In this document: one piece after another, positions 32,983-43,756 of the stretch | Layout: each line of letters opens with the position of its first letter | Numbering within the stretch: position 1 is the stretch's first letter | Source of the DNA: Sclerotinia nivalis | Lineage: Eukaryota > Ascomycota > Leotiomycetes > Helotiales > Sclerotiniaceae | Direction of reading: 5' to 3' | Length of the DNA stretch: 64,000 nucleotides | Assembly: GCA_029531795.1 (NCBI GenBank) | Contig: JAPEIS010000013.1 | Span: 1,240,001 to 1,304,000 of the forward strand | Program-made: the position numbers and the translations under genes | Notes under the pieces: generated by a model | Told to the model about the DNA's origin: nothing | Databases searched by the model: none | The model's input: only the letters and a program-made list of their open reading frames with translations

Positions 32983-34542
32983 TCCAGTGAAAGGCTTTCT
33001 TTATTCTTTTAAATTGATTACCGTTTCGACCACGATAAGAAGGTGAGAAAGTAAGAAGGTAAAGCGGTAAGAGGGGAAGTGTAAAAGGTAAGAAGGTAAG
33101 AGGATGTCAGAATAAACGTCGTCTAATCAAGGAAGGATCAAAATGTAAGAAAGCCTTAATTATACCAAGTAACTGCTGTCTGAAGGAGAGAAATAAAATC
33201 CAGGGAAGGAAACTTCGAACGACATATATAGGAATGAGCATCTGGTTCAGATGAAAATCGACGCTAGGTCAGTTCATATGAGAATTCACCAAATGCCGAA
33301 ATTCGCCAAAAAGATTTATATGACCCTTGTTTTGCCATTAGAACTATCGCCTAATTCGGCTTGGTCCCAGCACCGGTCTGATTTTAGACTGGAAACCACA
33401 TTGAACACTTTGCTTTAGTGTTTCTATAGAGTAACCCTATACACGTGACTTGCCTGCTCTGCTTCGACTTGGGGTGGAAGCCGTCATGAACTAATGGTCA
33501 GTGTTTCTCTAATAAGCCTTGAAACGTGACTCACCCATCAAGACACTCGTCCCATATCAGATTCTGGATACCAGTAAGTGGAAAACGTTTTGCCGTTTTC
33601 AACTGACAGATTGTTTGTGTTTTTAGGTCTAGCACTACTGACCTCAAATGCTCTAGACCAGTAAGTGAAATATTTATGATATGGTCGACGATGTGCTTTG
33701 ACATTTTTTGGCATCATTAACCCAATCTTTCATTCTTCCACCGATGTACCAGTAAGTAATCTGCGAGGGGTGAGCCGATCTAAGGAGCCTTTGGGGTTAT
33801 TCGCTATCTTTACCTACGAGGAGTGATCAATTCAACAGGGAAAGAAAACCAGTATTTCACCGACGGGCATGGTATCTCCATCAAGGCTTTCCCCCGGAAT
33901 CCTTGCTATCAGCCTAACAGGAAAAAGAAACCCAGTATTATGCAGACACAATGGTACCAGCATGTAAGAGATTCCCCACAGGATTGAACAACTTGTACAA
34001 TAGAAGAAAGAAGCACCTAAGTTTAGGTATACTTCATAAATTGTTATACAATACAAGAATCGAAGCTGCCCTTTATGGATAAATAGGAGAGGCCGCCGAG
34101 ATCATTGTGCGAAGGTGCATACCTAGTATGCGGTTTCAAAGATTCTCAAGCTAAGCTCTTGAAATGCGGGGTTCAAACTCCACCACGATAGGGCTGAGGG
34201 TTCAGTTAGTGTGTGACGCAAAAAAGAGGCATGAAGGACTTATCAAATACGGCTCCCATATGTATATCCAGGTAGTATTGTTTAGACAGTTGTTATAGAG
34301 ATATTCAGAACAATAGAAAAGGGCTGTTGTAAGAAGGAAGCCAAATAGGATATCCTTCTGTTCAAGAAACAGGATATCTTAAGAAAAGCTCGAACCTCTC
34401 TGTTTTCGGATTATCTTCGGATTAACTTCTGTGTCACAAAACTCCACTCTCTGTATATCCAAAGTATTATTATTCTCTTGTTTTTACCTTCCCCAATTCT
34501 TCAAGTTCTTTTGTCAATAAATTAATCTCCGTCATATTCACA
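32983..34542. other. Intergenic, OTU upstream side and D-amino-acid oxidase promoter
   Basis: Near 33.04-33.12 kb there are irregular GTAAGAAGGTAAGAG-type repeats. CCAGTAAGT, which looks like a splice donor, occurs three times (near 33.57, 33.66 and 33.75 kb), but no exons can be joined to it. An imperfect palindrome with GGATATC arms lies near 34.35-34.38 kb. No gene is supported. Confidence 0.45.
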
Positions 34543-35816
34543 ATGCCAAATATCGTAGTTGTGGGGTTTGTTTCCTCGGGCCTTTCACTCTATATTCTCA
34601 AAGTAAACGAACACCCAGACTGACATCTTTATGTAGTGCGGGAGTGTCTGGCTTGACCACCGCTTTGCTCCTATCCCAAAATCCCGCCTTCAAGGTCACC
34701 ATCATTGCGAAGCATATGCCGGGGGATTACGACATTGAGTACACATCTCCATGGGCCGGTGCAAATTATCTTCCGTGAGTCATGACTCACTATATCCAGC
34801 TTGGACATTGCTAGCTATGAGATGTGGTATTAATTATCAATTCGAAGGGTTTCAAATGCATCAGACTGTAGATGGGAGAAGAGAACATGGTATGAACTTG
34901 CAAGGCTAGCGAAAGATGTCCCAGAAGCCGGAATTCATTTTCAAAGTGAGTTCTTATGTTCCTCCCACTTTTGAAAGTGACTCCTTATTGACTCACATCA
35001 GATACTGTGGTTTTGAACCGCAAAAAGGATGCTCAGGGAACTACTGATCAATGGTTCAATGAGCTGCTTTCCACTGACCCTTGGTTCAAAGATGTTGTTC
35101 CTGATTTCCGTGTTCTGCCACAAAATGAGATACCTTCTGGTGCGGATAGCGGAACCGCATTCACATCTGTTTGTATCAACACAGCTGTCTACCTATCCTA
35201 CCTCGTTGGTCAATGTCTAAAGAACGGAGTTGTACTGGAACGAAGTATCATCAACCATATCTCCGAAGCCGCCGATTTACACTACTCAGGTAACAAAGCT
35301 GACGTGATCGTAAACTGCACTGGTCTCTTGGCTTCGAAACTGGGCGGTGTTATGGACAAAGATGTCATTCCTTGTCGAGGTCAAATCGTACTCGTTCGTA
35401 ATGATCCCGGTGTTATGTTGACGATCTCCGGTACCGACGATGGAGATGATGAGGTATGTTACATTATGCAGCGTGCAGCGGGAGGCGGAACGATTTTAGG
35501 AGGTACATATCAAAAAGGAAATTCGGAATCCCAACCATGTCCAAACCAAGCTATACGAATCATGAAGCGAGCCGTGGAGTTATGTCCAGCTTTGACGAAT
35601 GGAAAAGGTATTGAGGCTTTGAGTGTTATTCGTCATGGAGTGGGATTACGGCCCTTGAGGTTGAGTGGAGTTCGAATCGAAAAGGAAAAAATTGACTCTA
35701 CATGGGTGGTCCATAATTACGGACACGGGGGTTGGGGATATCAGGGCTCATATGGATGTTCGGAGGGAACTGTGGAGCTTGTTGAGGAGGTTTTGGGAAA
35801 TGAGTCGAAGATTTAA
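34543..35816 (+). CDS. dao1: D-amino-acid oxidase (FAD flavoprotein)
   Basis: Four exons (34543-34565, 34637-34774, 34848-34945, 35002-35816) join in phase to give 357 residues, the usual length for the family. The N-terminal FAD-binding dinucleotide fold is seen as [17 protein letters not shown] with GAGVSG at 8-13; intron 1 splits this motif. The middle carries [13 protein letters not shown], and the C-terminal part has GLRPLR and the FAD-contacting [15 protein letters not shown]. The enzyme oxidises D-amino acids to 2-oxo acids, ammonia and hydrogen peroxide, allowing D-amino acids to be used as nitrogen and carbon sources. Fungal forms are peroxisomal; this one ends in SKI, a weak variant of the SKL-type import signal. 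D-aspartate oxidase is a close relative and cannot be fully excluded. Confidence 0.93.
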
Positions 35817-37758
35817 GGGCAACTACGAGAATTTTTCTCACATATCTAGGTATGCGATTGGGAATAATGGAATTCTATATCATCATGAACATTATCTCGT
35901 ACCTAAGAATTTCTCATTATCCGCCTGCCAGATATTTCATCATACGGGTCACACGTATATGGAGCATCTTTCGAATAAACGGCGAATTAAAATAATTCAA
36001 TGTCCAAACTCAAGACCGGAGTGTTTACATATCTCAAGGCGTAATCTCGTAGTATAGAAAATGGAATTAGCAATACCATCAATAGTAATTTACTATTCCA
36101 CATCTTCGAACGTACCTTACGTGGAATGTTGTTTAGACTGGGCTACCATTGGGCTGCAACACAGAGGGACCAATAGTTTTGTAAGAGTACACCGGCAAGT
36201 GTAAAATTTTGCTATTTTTTTTTGGCTTGTGGCACAACAAGCCTATTTGAACGCTTCGGTTTCTTTCTTCCTGTCATCTTTGTTTTGACATTTCAGTTGC
36301 GCAAGTGAACGCGGAGTTTCTCAAACAAGCATTAACGTGCAAGCGACGATGACGAGTTAAAACGACTACGATAGTTCCTGCATGTGGGAATCTTGGAGGA
36401 AAGGGAAAATCCACTCGATCCAGTTCAACTCGGTGTCGGTGAGTTATTCGTCCACGCTTCTTGCCATCGGATCGAGCGCTTTGGAGTATCTACTACCAAG
36501 TCCTGGGAACATGAACATATAAATCTTTGTCAAGCGGGTCCAGCCAGCCTACGCAACCGGATCGCACACAACTGTCGTCCACGCTGCACAATCAAAACCG
36601 GTTTGCAATTTATAGTAGCCAATATTCAGACTAGATTTCAAAAGCAAGATTGGACATCCGGTTTGGAGCCTTGAACTTCTTTCAGCTCATCATGAGAAAT
36701 CGGTCCAAGTGGTTTTGCGGGTGATGAATGCCCACCAGGATAGGGAGTAGGTCTGATATCGTTCATGGCGCTTTAGACATCAACGCCAACAAAAATGGTT
36801 AAACGAGCTCAGTGTGTGGCTGTCAACATGGGATGCATGCCCTCATCCGGCGGCTGGTGAATGGAGCTTAGAACTAGGTAAAGTTAGAAGTTAGGATTGA
36901 GCCCCGAAAGCGAAGATCGATTGATTAGTGAAGCCGTCAAGGGAAACTATGTTGATATCTTGGAACATCTGTTACAGGCGAAAGTGTATCGAGGCATAGC
37001 CTTGTACCGTGACTCCACGACGGGAATGTGCTGCGCCTGGCATCGCGGCTCTGCAATGTTCTACTATTCCAACATATAGTGCCCTTATCAAAGTACTGTA
37101 TCCACCAAACGAACGGTCAGAACTGTGAACACAGTCTTGATATCTTCTCAACTTCAAAAGACCAGTACGAGCCGACACACAAAGTGATGCACAGAATAAG
37201 AGCAGTTTTCGAGACGACGAGGAATGACTAATCGCTAAAGAGCCATGTGCCCCCTTTTCTATCCAGATTTGATAGTCCCACAGCAACGTGATTATTGATT
37301 GATTGATTTGATATCGAGTTTCTGTTGAGGGTATGATTTTGGTGTCCAGCCTTTTCTTTGGATCGCAAAGGAGGTCAGCCATAACATGAACAATGTATAA
37401 TAAGAGCAAACCTCTATATAGAAGGAATAAGAAGTTCAACTATATACGAAACGCATCTTTAGGTAATTCTTCATAGCACCTAGGTATTCTTTTTTTTTTT
37501 TCCATAATTAATAATTATATTTTTGGTAAACTATTAATTAAGGTTAATATCTATTCACGGACCTTTGTTTTCGATCCTTGGCAAAATCTTTGTGACACTT
37601 GAGGTGCGTGCGCGCGCAAGCTTCTGTTCTGTTCTGCCCTACTCAACACGTTAATTACAACCAACCACTACATCCAATCACGAAAATCCCCACGACAACT
37701 TTACGTCCTTACGAACGAAAGATATTTTACCAACACGGCGATTTTATAGAATAGCAAG
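35817..37758. other. Intergenic with relics, then TVP15 promoter
   Basis: Apart from the ankyrin-like relic described separately, only short frames occur. A poly-T run and an AT-rich block lie near 37.49 kb. The last 150 bases are a probable leader of the gene at 37759. Confidence 0.5.
36384..37130 (+). pseudogene. Relic resembling an ankyrin-repeat protein gene
   Basis: At 36897-36975 the plus strand reads SEDRLISEAVKGNYVDILEHLLQ, close to the second half of an ankyrin repeat. After a frame change it continues as DGNVLRLASRLCNVLLFQ (near 37.02 kb), which looks like the start of the next repeat (DGNT-LHLA-type). Upstream, from 36384, another short open segment has no recognisable domain. Stops and frame changes prevent an intact product. 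Ankyrin-repeat genes are a common source of such relics in filamentous fungi. Confidence 0.3.
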
Positions 37759-38921
37759 ATGGATTTCTCTGATGCCTTGTGAGTTTCCCAGAGCTTGCTC
37801 TAGCCATACTTGTTGCGCGGCTTTGAGCTTGGTGATTGAGATGCGGTTGGAAGGCTCGGCTCGTTGGCATGGTTGAGGGACGAGGACGAGAGGGCGGAAG
37901 CTGCAGCTGAAGCTATGCTATATATACCTACGCGCACTTGATGGGTTTGGCAATGGCAAATGATACATAGCCAAAGTGATGAAAGTTGATCCAGTTTGAA
38001 GCTCCATCAAGCTTCAAGGCTTCATCCAGAGCTCTCTCAGCCTTCAACCACATCATCCCCTCCCACCAGCGTCCGCCATTGAATGCGCCAGCTTAAAATT
38101 CATAATTGAAGATGTGGCTAATGATATTTTCTTCTTAGTCGACTTGTCAATTTGGCGGTGGGAGTTTTCATGGTCCTTGGTGGAATTTCCCAATTCTTCC
38201 CACTACAATTGTAAGTACCAACATTTATGTGACGACAAGCCCCGAGGAATTTGTCGTACTAATATCACCATAGCCAATCTATTATTATCGGAAGTTATGT
38301 TATTATCTTCGGAATCTGTGAGTATTCTCATGTTTTATCAGTTATATCGTCTCCTTCATGAACTTTACTAACAGCTAATTTTCCAGGTACTGCTCTTCTT
38401 GGTTCGTCCCACCCAACTTCAGCCTCCGAGTTCCGCAAAGATTCATCTCTCAAACCTCAGTCGCGATTTCAAATGAGCCTGTTAAATATTTGCGCAAAAC
38501 ACTAACACAAACTATAGAATTCCAAATCCCACCCCAAGTCTCCCGCTATGCATCTTTCCTCTTTTCCTTCGTCGGTCGAGGAATCTGTACGTCGCCTACA
38601 ACCCCCTATCCAACACCCACCACAAAACAGAGCGAAACTAACACCAAATAATAGTCTATGTATTCGTCGGATCCATTCTCTTGCACGACCACGTCTTGCG
38701 CATTATTGCTGGTTCCTTGATCGGCATAATCGGTCTCGTTTATATTGCCCTTGAGTTTGTTCCATCTATCGAACCACCTGCAAACATGAGGTAAATGTCC
38801 CGTTCTCTTACCAGACCCTGTCGCTATATCTATTCACAAATACCATCTAACGCGCTTTTTACTAACAATTGTCACCACATACAGAGAAGCAGATGGAGGA
38901 TGGGGCGCCGAACAAGTTTAA
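37759..38921 (+). CDS. tvp15: TVP15 / COPI-associated Golgi membrane protein
   Basis: Seven exons (37759-37778, 38139-38210, 38274-38317, 38387-38401, 38518-38586, 38655-38790, 38885-38921) join in phase to give 130 residues, a usual size for the COPI_assoc family. Four membrane spans are visible: LVNLAVGVFMVLGGISQFF, SIIIGSYVIIFGI with the following ALL, FLFSFVGRGIFYVFVGSILL and RIIAGSLIGIIGLVYIALEF. The protein ends with a short polar tail, GGWGAEQV. Tvp15 of yeast is a late-Golgi vesicle protein that associates with other Tvp and Yip proteins; its molecular role is unclear. Intron 1 is long for this genome (360 bases) and exon 4 is only 15 bases. The model rests on splice-site and phase agreement and on the regular hydrophobic pattern that results. 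Confidence 0.88.
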
Positions 38922-39878
38922 TCCCATCGCACACCTCATTCCGAGTCCCGAGTTCCAAATCTCCTCGCGTGCGATCCCCCAGCTCAAACAAACCCTTATT
39001 CATATCTGCCGCTGTGCCTCGATACCGCATCGACTTTCCCGTCGCAAATTCTACCTCAGTCACCATCCATTTATTGGTACGAAAATTACGAATTCCCAAA
39101 AGATCAGGCTTGTACTACTTATCATATTATCTCTTCCCAACCGACTCAATGACTCGGATTAGCTATAGAAAAAATGGCGATTCATTTAGGCATTTTCTTA
39201 CCTTTTCTCGTTGTGTGTATGTACGTCAGTCATTCTAAAGTAAAAGTAAGAAACAAGCACAGATGGCGGAGAATTCCAAAATTCACATTGTGGCACTTTC
39301 AGCTGGGAACATGATATTGATATAATGTTTCGTTTCTCCTGGACTCACTAAACTACATTTATTGCGGTTCTGTTCCATTTTCTTCTGTCAGGCCTGGACT
39401 TCCTTGACGTATCTTATATGTCCAATTATTGTATCCCTGTATTTGTTTCCACATATACATTGGAGTTGCAAATTTGTGCATCCCGCACTCCCACTCCCAC
39501 TCCCAAAAATCGATCCGGTGCTGTGGATATACCCAAGAGAAAGCCCGCGCGCCTCTTGCCATCCCAATGTTACACTAACCATGAAGAAATTCCCCTTCAT
39601 TAGACGGCAGATGGGTATCTGTATCCCATTCCTTTCCGATTATGTGTTGCACCTGAAAAAAACAAGCCCCGGTAAACTCCCATTATAATATGCTGTGTGG
39701 TCCTCAAAGACGGACCCGCTCAGTAACGAACTCCTATTGGTCACTTCCTTTCCCAATTTTTGTGCTCGTGACTAGTATTCTTTCCTTATGCAATGAAAGT
39801 AAATGCACATTCGTAATTCGTAGGCTTCTTATCTCCGATACTTGATACGGGAAAACTATTGTGGTTGGCGGATAAATA
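38922..39878. other. Convergent intergenic region
   Basis: This lies downstream of both TVP15 (+) and the SreA-type gene (-). Only short frames occur. Nothing further is seen. Confidence 0.5.
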
Positions 39879-41764
39879 TTAATCCAACCCGGTTCCCAAT
39901 TCGGCCAATTCTCTCTCCTTGGCCTTCAAAGCCTCTCTCATCTTTTCCGCTTCTCTTTGGAGAAGTTCCCTTCTCTCCGCTTTGGCACGATCACTTTCAC
40001 TCACCGGGTCCTTCGCACTATTCAATGCGCTTCCAGCTCCGCTGCCAGAGGGACTGGTTGAATGAGTAGCCGGGCCGATTGTGCTAAGACTTGGGCTTGC
40101 AGCGGCAGAATATCGGCTTGGACTCAACCTTAAACTATCGGTTCCACGGCGGAAACTAAGATCACTTTCCGGGTTGATTTCGGAGTCGGAATTTGTGAAG
40201 CCATGGTTTAGTATTGACTTTATGGATGAGAGACGCTTAGGTAAAGTTGATGCGTATGTGGATTCTGAGGTGGGAGCATTGTTTGGATCCATATCAGTAG
40301 CGGAGAAAGAGCGTTTTCGAGAAGGGGAGAGGTAATTGTTGGGTGATACGGAAAGTCGATGTTGGCTTGGCGAAGGATATGATGCCATTGGTGGCAGTCG
40401 GTTGTCGTCAGTCAAGGAGTCGAGATTTTGGCCTTGATAATTAGGATTAGATGCATAGGCGCCGAGATCGGATGGTGGATGTTGTTGTTGATGCTGTCCA
40501 TTTTGAGTCCGAATTGGTTCAGGTAGAGCTCTTCCTGGATCATTGCGTAAACGAAGACCCAAGTTCACTGATCCGTCAGGATTCATTGTGCCTCGCTCAA
40601 CTGCCTCTTCGGGTGAAGCACGATCGGATTCTGGCGAATCGATTGCACTGCTAGTTTCGTAGCTGGAAGCTTGAGAACCTTGAACCGCTGGGACTACCCT
40701 TTTACGACGCTTGATGATTGATTTCTTCATAGTTACTGGCCGATGCACACCATGGAGTTTATAATATAAACCTATTATATGTTAGTCCCGATGCGTCCGC
40801 ACTTCATCTAAACTTACCACAAGCATTACAAATCGTATGGCCACTTTCATCTCTACGCCAAAGCGGCGTAATGGTAGTTCCACAGTTTTGACAAGCTACA
40901 ACGACCGTAGTGTTTTGCGTTTGCAACGGGAGGGATGCAACATCGATAGGGGATGGCGCATCTGTCGGTTGATCATTTTGCGGCTGTGGTGTTTGTGTTG
41001 GTTGTCTATCTTGACAAGAAGTAAAATGCGCGGTCTTTGAAACTCGATTATTGAAAGCTGGACATCCACCACAACCTTCAGCACCTCCAGTACCATTGCA
41101 ACGTCCACCACCAGGGCATGTTCCCGTGGATGTTTGATCCGCAGAAACATAGGTTGCGCCGGCTGTAGGAAGTGACATTGACCCGCTGGCTGAAGGAGAG
41201 TCCCTCGAATCTCCTGCGTATCCGATAGGAGCAGTGGTCGGGGGACGTTTTAGATTCGTGGGCCGAGAAGCATTACGAGCTTTTTGATATAAGCCACAGG
41301 CATTGCATATAGTTGCACCTTGCGGCGACCTCCGCCAGAGTGGTGTCCTAGTTGTACCGCAATTACTGCAAAATGTCAGTTGCAACTTCATACCAAGCAA
41401 TAGATTTCCCATACCTGCATATTTGGCCAGTTTGAATCTGTTCTATGCTTGGAGATGATGCAGGAGCGCTAGCCTGGGAACTTTCTCTTTGACTACGCTC
41501 CAACGAGTTATTATATTCAGCATCGGATGGATTGCTATAGGTATAATCTCTTTCCTGTTGGCGTTGATTGTTGTATACTGGAGAGTTTGTGGCATTTTCA
41601 AACTCTTCTTTGGATTTTAGTCCCCTCGGGGCAATTGCCGGGCGAACAGGGATCACCTCTTGTCTCCGTTGCTGCGGAGATGATGAACTTCTGTTACTCA
41701 TGTCGCTGAAAGGATGATCCGACTTAAAGCCAGTCAAAGGAGTCGGTCGAAGTGCGCAGCACAT
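39879..41764 (-). CDS. sreA: SreA-type GATA repressor of iron uptake and siderophore synthesis
   Basis: Three exons (41764-41415, 41365-40818, 40771-39879) join in phase to give 596 residues. Two GATA zinc fingers of the C-x2-C-x17-C-x2-C type lie at C116-C140 (SNCGTTRTPLWRRSPQG) and C275-C299 (QNCGTTITPLWRRDESG). Between them is the Cys-rich motif C200-x5-C206-x8-C215-x2-C218, the signature of the Urbs1/SRE/SreA/Fep1 group, where it takes part in iron sensing. The second finger is followed by the usual basic tail (HRPVTMKKSIIKRRKR). The C terminus ends in a charged helix (REAEKMREALKAKERELAELG), which fits the coiled coil described for this group. When iron is plentiful these proteins bind GATA-containing sites and repress siderophore and reductive iron-uptake genes. 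Introns 1 and 2 each split a finger. A second possible start is M22 (MSNRSSS). Confidence 0.95.
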
Positions 41765-43500
41765 TAAGGGTTTCTAGAAAAATTGTGGGATTGTCGGCAA
41801 CAAAAGATCTCTGACGTATTTGAAGGCAAGGCAGTGGATAATGGCAGTCGATTTGATAAGGAAACCCTCAAAGTTAAGAACCGAGTTCGTAGTGTCCTTT
41901 TAAGGAGAGATGGCGCAATCACACCTCTGAACAAGAAGAGGTTTTGATACTGACTTAGCGTGAAGAGGATGCTAATAAGTCTCCAGAATCTTCGTACGAT
42001 TCTAGGTGGAGGGTGTGGTCGCCGATGAGGTTATCCTAGTTGGCCGATGTTTATATGCGTATGGAAAGGCAAGGTTAGATTACGTTTCAATCTTAGATTG
42101 GGCTCTTGAACTCTACGTACTTGCACCAAATCTACGAGCTGCTAGGGTATGATGCAGTAAAGATTGGTGCTTATAATCGGTAATGCGGTGAAAATCCTGG
42201 AAATTGCTCCTACAATGGATTTGGAACCCAATCAATGGTTAGAAATGGTTCTAAGTGATCCAGAAGCCCTAAAGTGGTTTTGAGGAGTTCGTCCTAAAAT
42301 TGCGGGTCTGAAACTTCTGATAAGGAATGAAAGCCTGTTATCCAAGGGTTGGCCTGGTTGAGGGGAAAGTCAGCTCGACATCGTGGCAAGGGTTGTTGAA
42401 AATAGACTTGACAGAAAACGAGTATGCTATGGAAGTTCCATGTACTAACAATGATTGCAATTCTCTATGTTGTGGTTGCAGTTGCGGTTGCACAGACCAA
42501 GTTTATATTGGAGCGGGAAGAAGAGCCTACGGATGCACCACGCAAACTTGGACTTCGCCGTTGATGAAATGAGGGCAATGGCAATGCGATCGACCTCTTT
42601 CGCTCTAGTCAAGACTCCAAAACAAATAGAAAGGAACCAAAGAACGAAAAATACAAGTATTGGAATATCGTGCTGTATTACCTACCTAAATTCGCTTGGA
42701 CCTGATGGTTTGTGGTCAAAATGATCGCCGTGATTTCGGAGTTCGAGCACGGAAAAACGAGTTGTTGAGGTTGGTAGTAAGAAGGATTGAGCGATTGCGA
42801 TTGATTTTAGCACCTTGTCTCACAAGGGTTGTTTGCTTGCTTCAATGAATATCGTAACTGAAGATTGATTCGAGAAGTAGAAGTCTAGCGACCCAAAGCA
42901 GCCTTCCTTCCTTCCCCCTTCCACACAAGTTTCAAAAGACTCGTTCTTCAATCCTCGAATTTTGTCGTCGTTCTCTTTTCCTTATTCGAACGTGTGGCTT
43001 TTGTCATCCATAATCGTAAAATCGTAGATGGTAATTCGTAATTCGTAATTCTTAGAATTAACGTATCGGTGAGATTGATGTGAAGTCAGGTGCTTAGTGC
43101 TGTGAAATGGAATATAAGATATTCTCCTTCCTCACAATGGCTGCAGTAAATGATACTGTAGAGGAGTAATGAGAATGGTGCCGAGTATGTGAGGCGCTTG
43201 ACAAGGATAAAAGATGTTTCGATTTCTCTCTTTTTTTATCCTTTTCGAGTCGGTGTGGCCGGTGTGAAGGGTTGGTTTTGGTTGTATTGTGTTTGTGTTG
43301 CACATGAAATGTCTAGAAATTGAAGGCAAAGGTTTAGGTAAGGTTTGAATTGATCGCTACCTAGGTTAGGTATGCGCAATTCAGGACTCAAGAACATCAA
43401 CAAGCGTCACTTACGCATAAAGAGTGGTCCTAGTCTCATTAGGGTGAACTAGTTTGCGTTAGCTTGGTCATTCACATTATATTATTTTTCATTGGTTCGT
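41765..43500. promoter_or_regulatory. Upstream region of the SreA-type gene
   Basis: No gene is supported. Two near-matches to the SreA-type site ATCWGATAA occur, each one base off: ATTTGATAA at 41851-41859 and TTCTGATAA at 42315-42323. Self-repression or control by other GATA factors is possible but not shown. Short Cys-rich frames near 42.33 kb look like chance. Confidence 0.3.
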
Positions 43501-43716
43501 TTATCATTTTTAAGACAAAGATTTAATGCAGGGTCGAAAAGTCAAGGTCAAACGGCCAACGGTAGAACTTCAGTGACCTTCCGAGTAAATAGGAATTATT
43601 ACGGAGCAGCACATGAGATAACGATCACGACACCTCCATTGGGGAGATCTACTTTGGGGTAGATAAGAGAGAGCGGCGACGAGAGCATTATACTATATGA
43701 TTCTAAGCATTATTGT

Positions 43717-43756
43717 ATCATTATTATTATCATTATTATTATTATTATTATTATTT
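43717..43756. repeat. ATT trinucleotide microsatellite
   Basis: About thirteen ATT units with one interruption lie in gene-free DNA. Confidence 0.9.

Noticed and set aside
34120..34195. tRNA-like stretch containing GGGGTTCAAACTCC, like a polymerase III B box
   Set aside because: The T-stem does not close properly (the base after the loop is T instead of C), and no acceptor or D stem could be paired by eye.
42327..42572. Plus-strand frame with a Cys-rich patch (CNNDCNSLCC-like)
   Set aside because: It is short, has no signal peptide, family match or splice support, and lies in the promoter side of the SreA-type gene.
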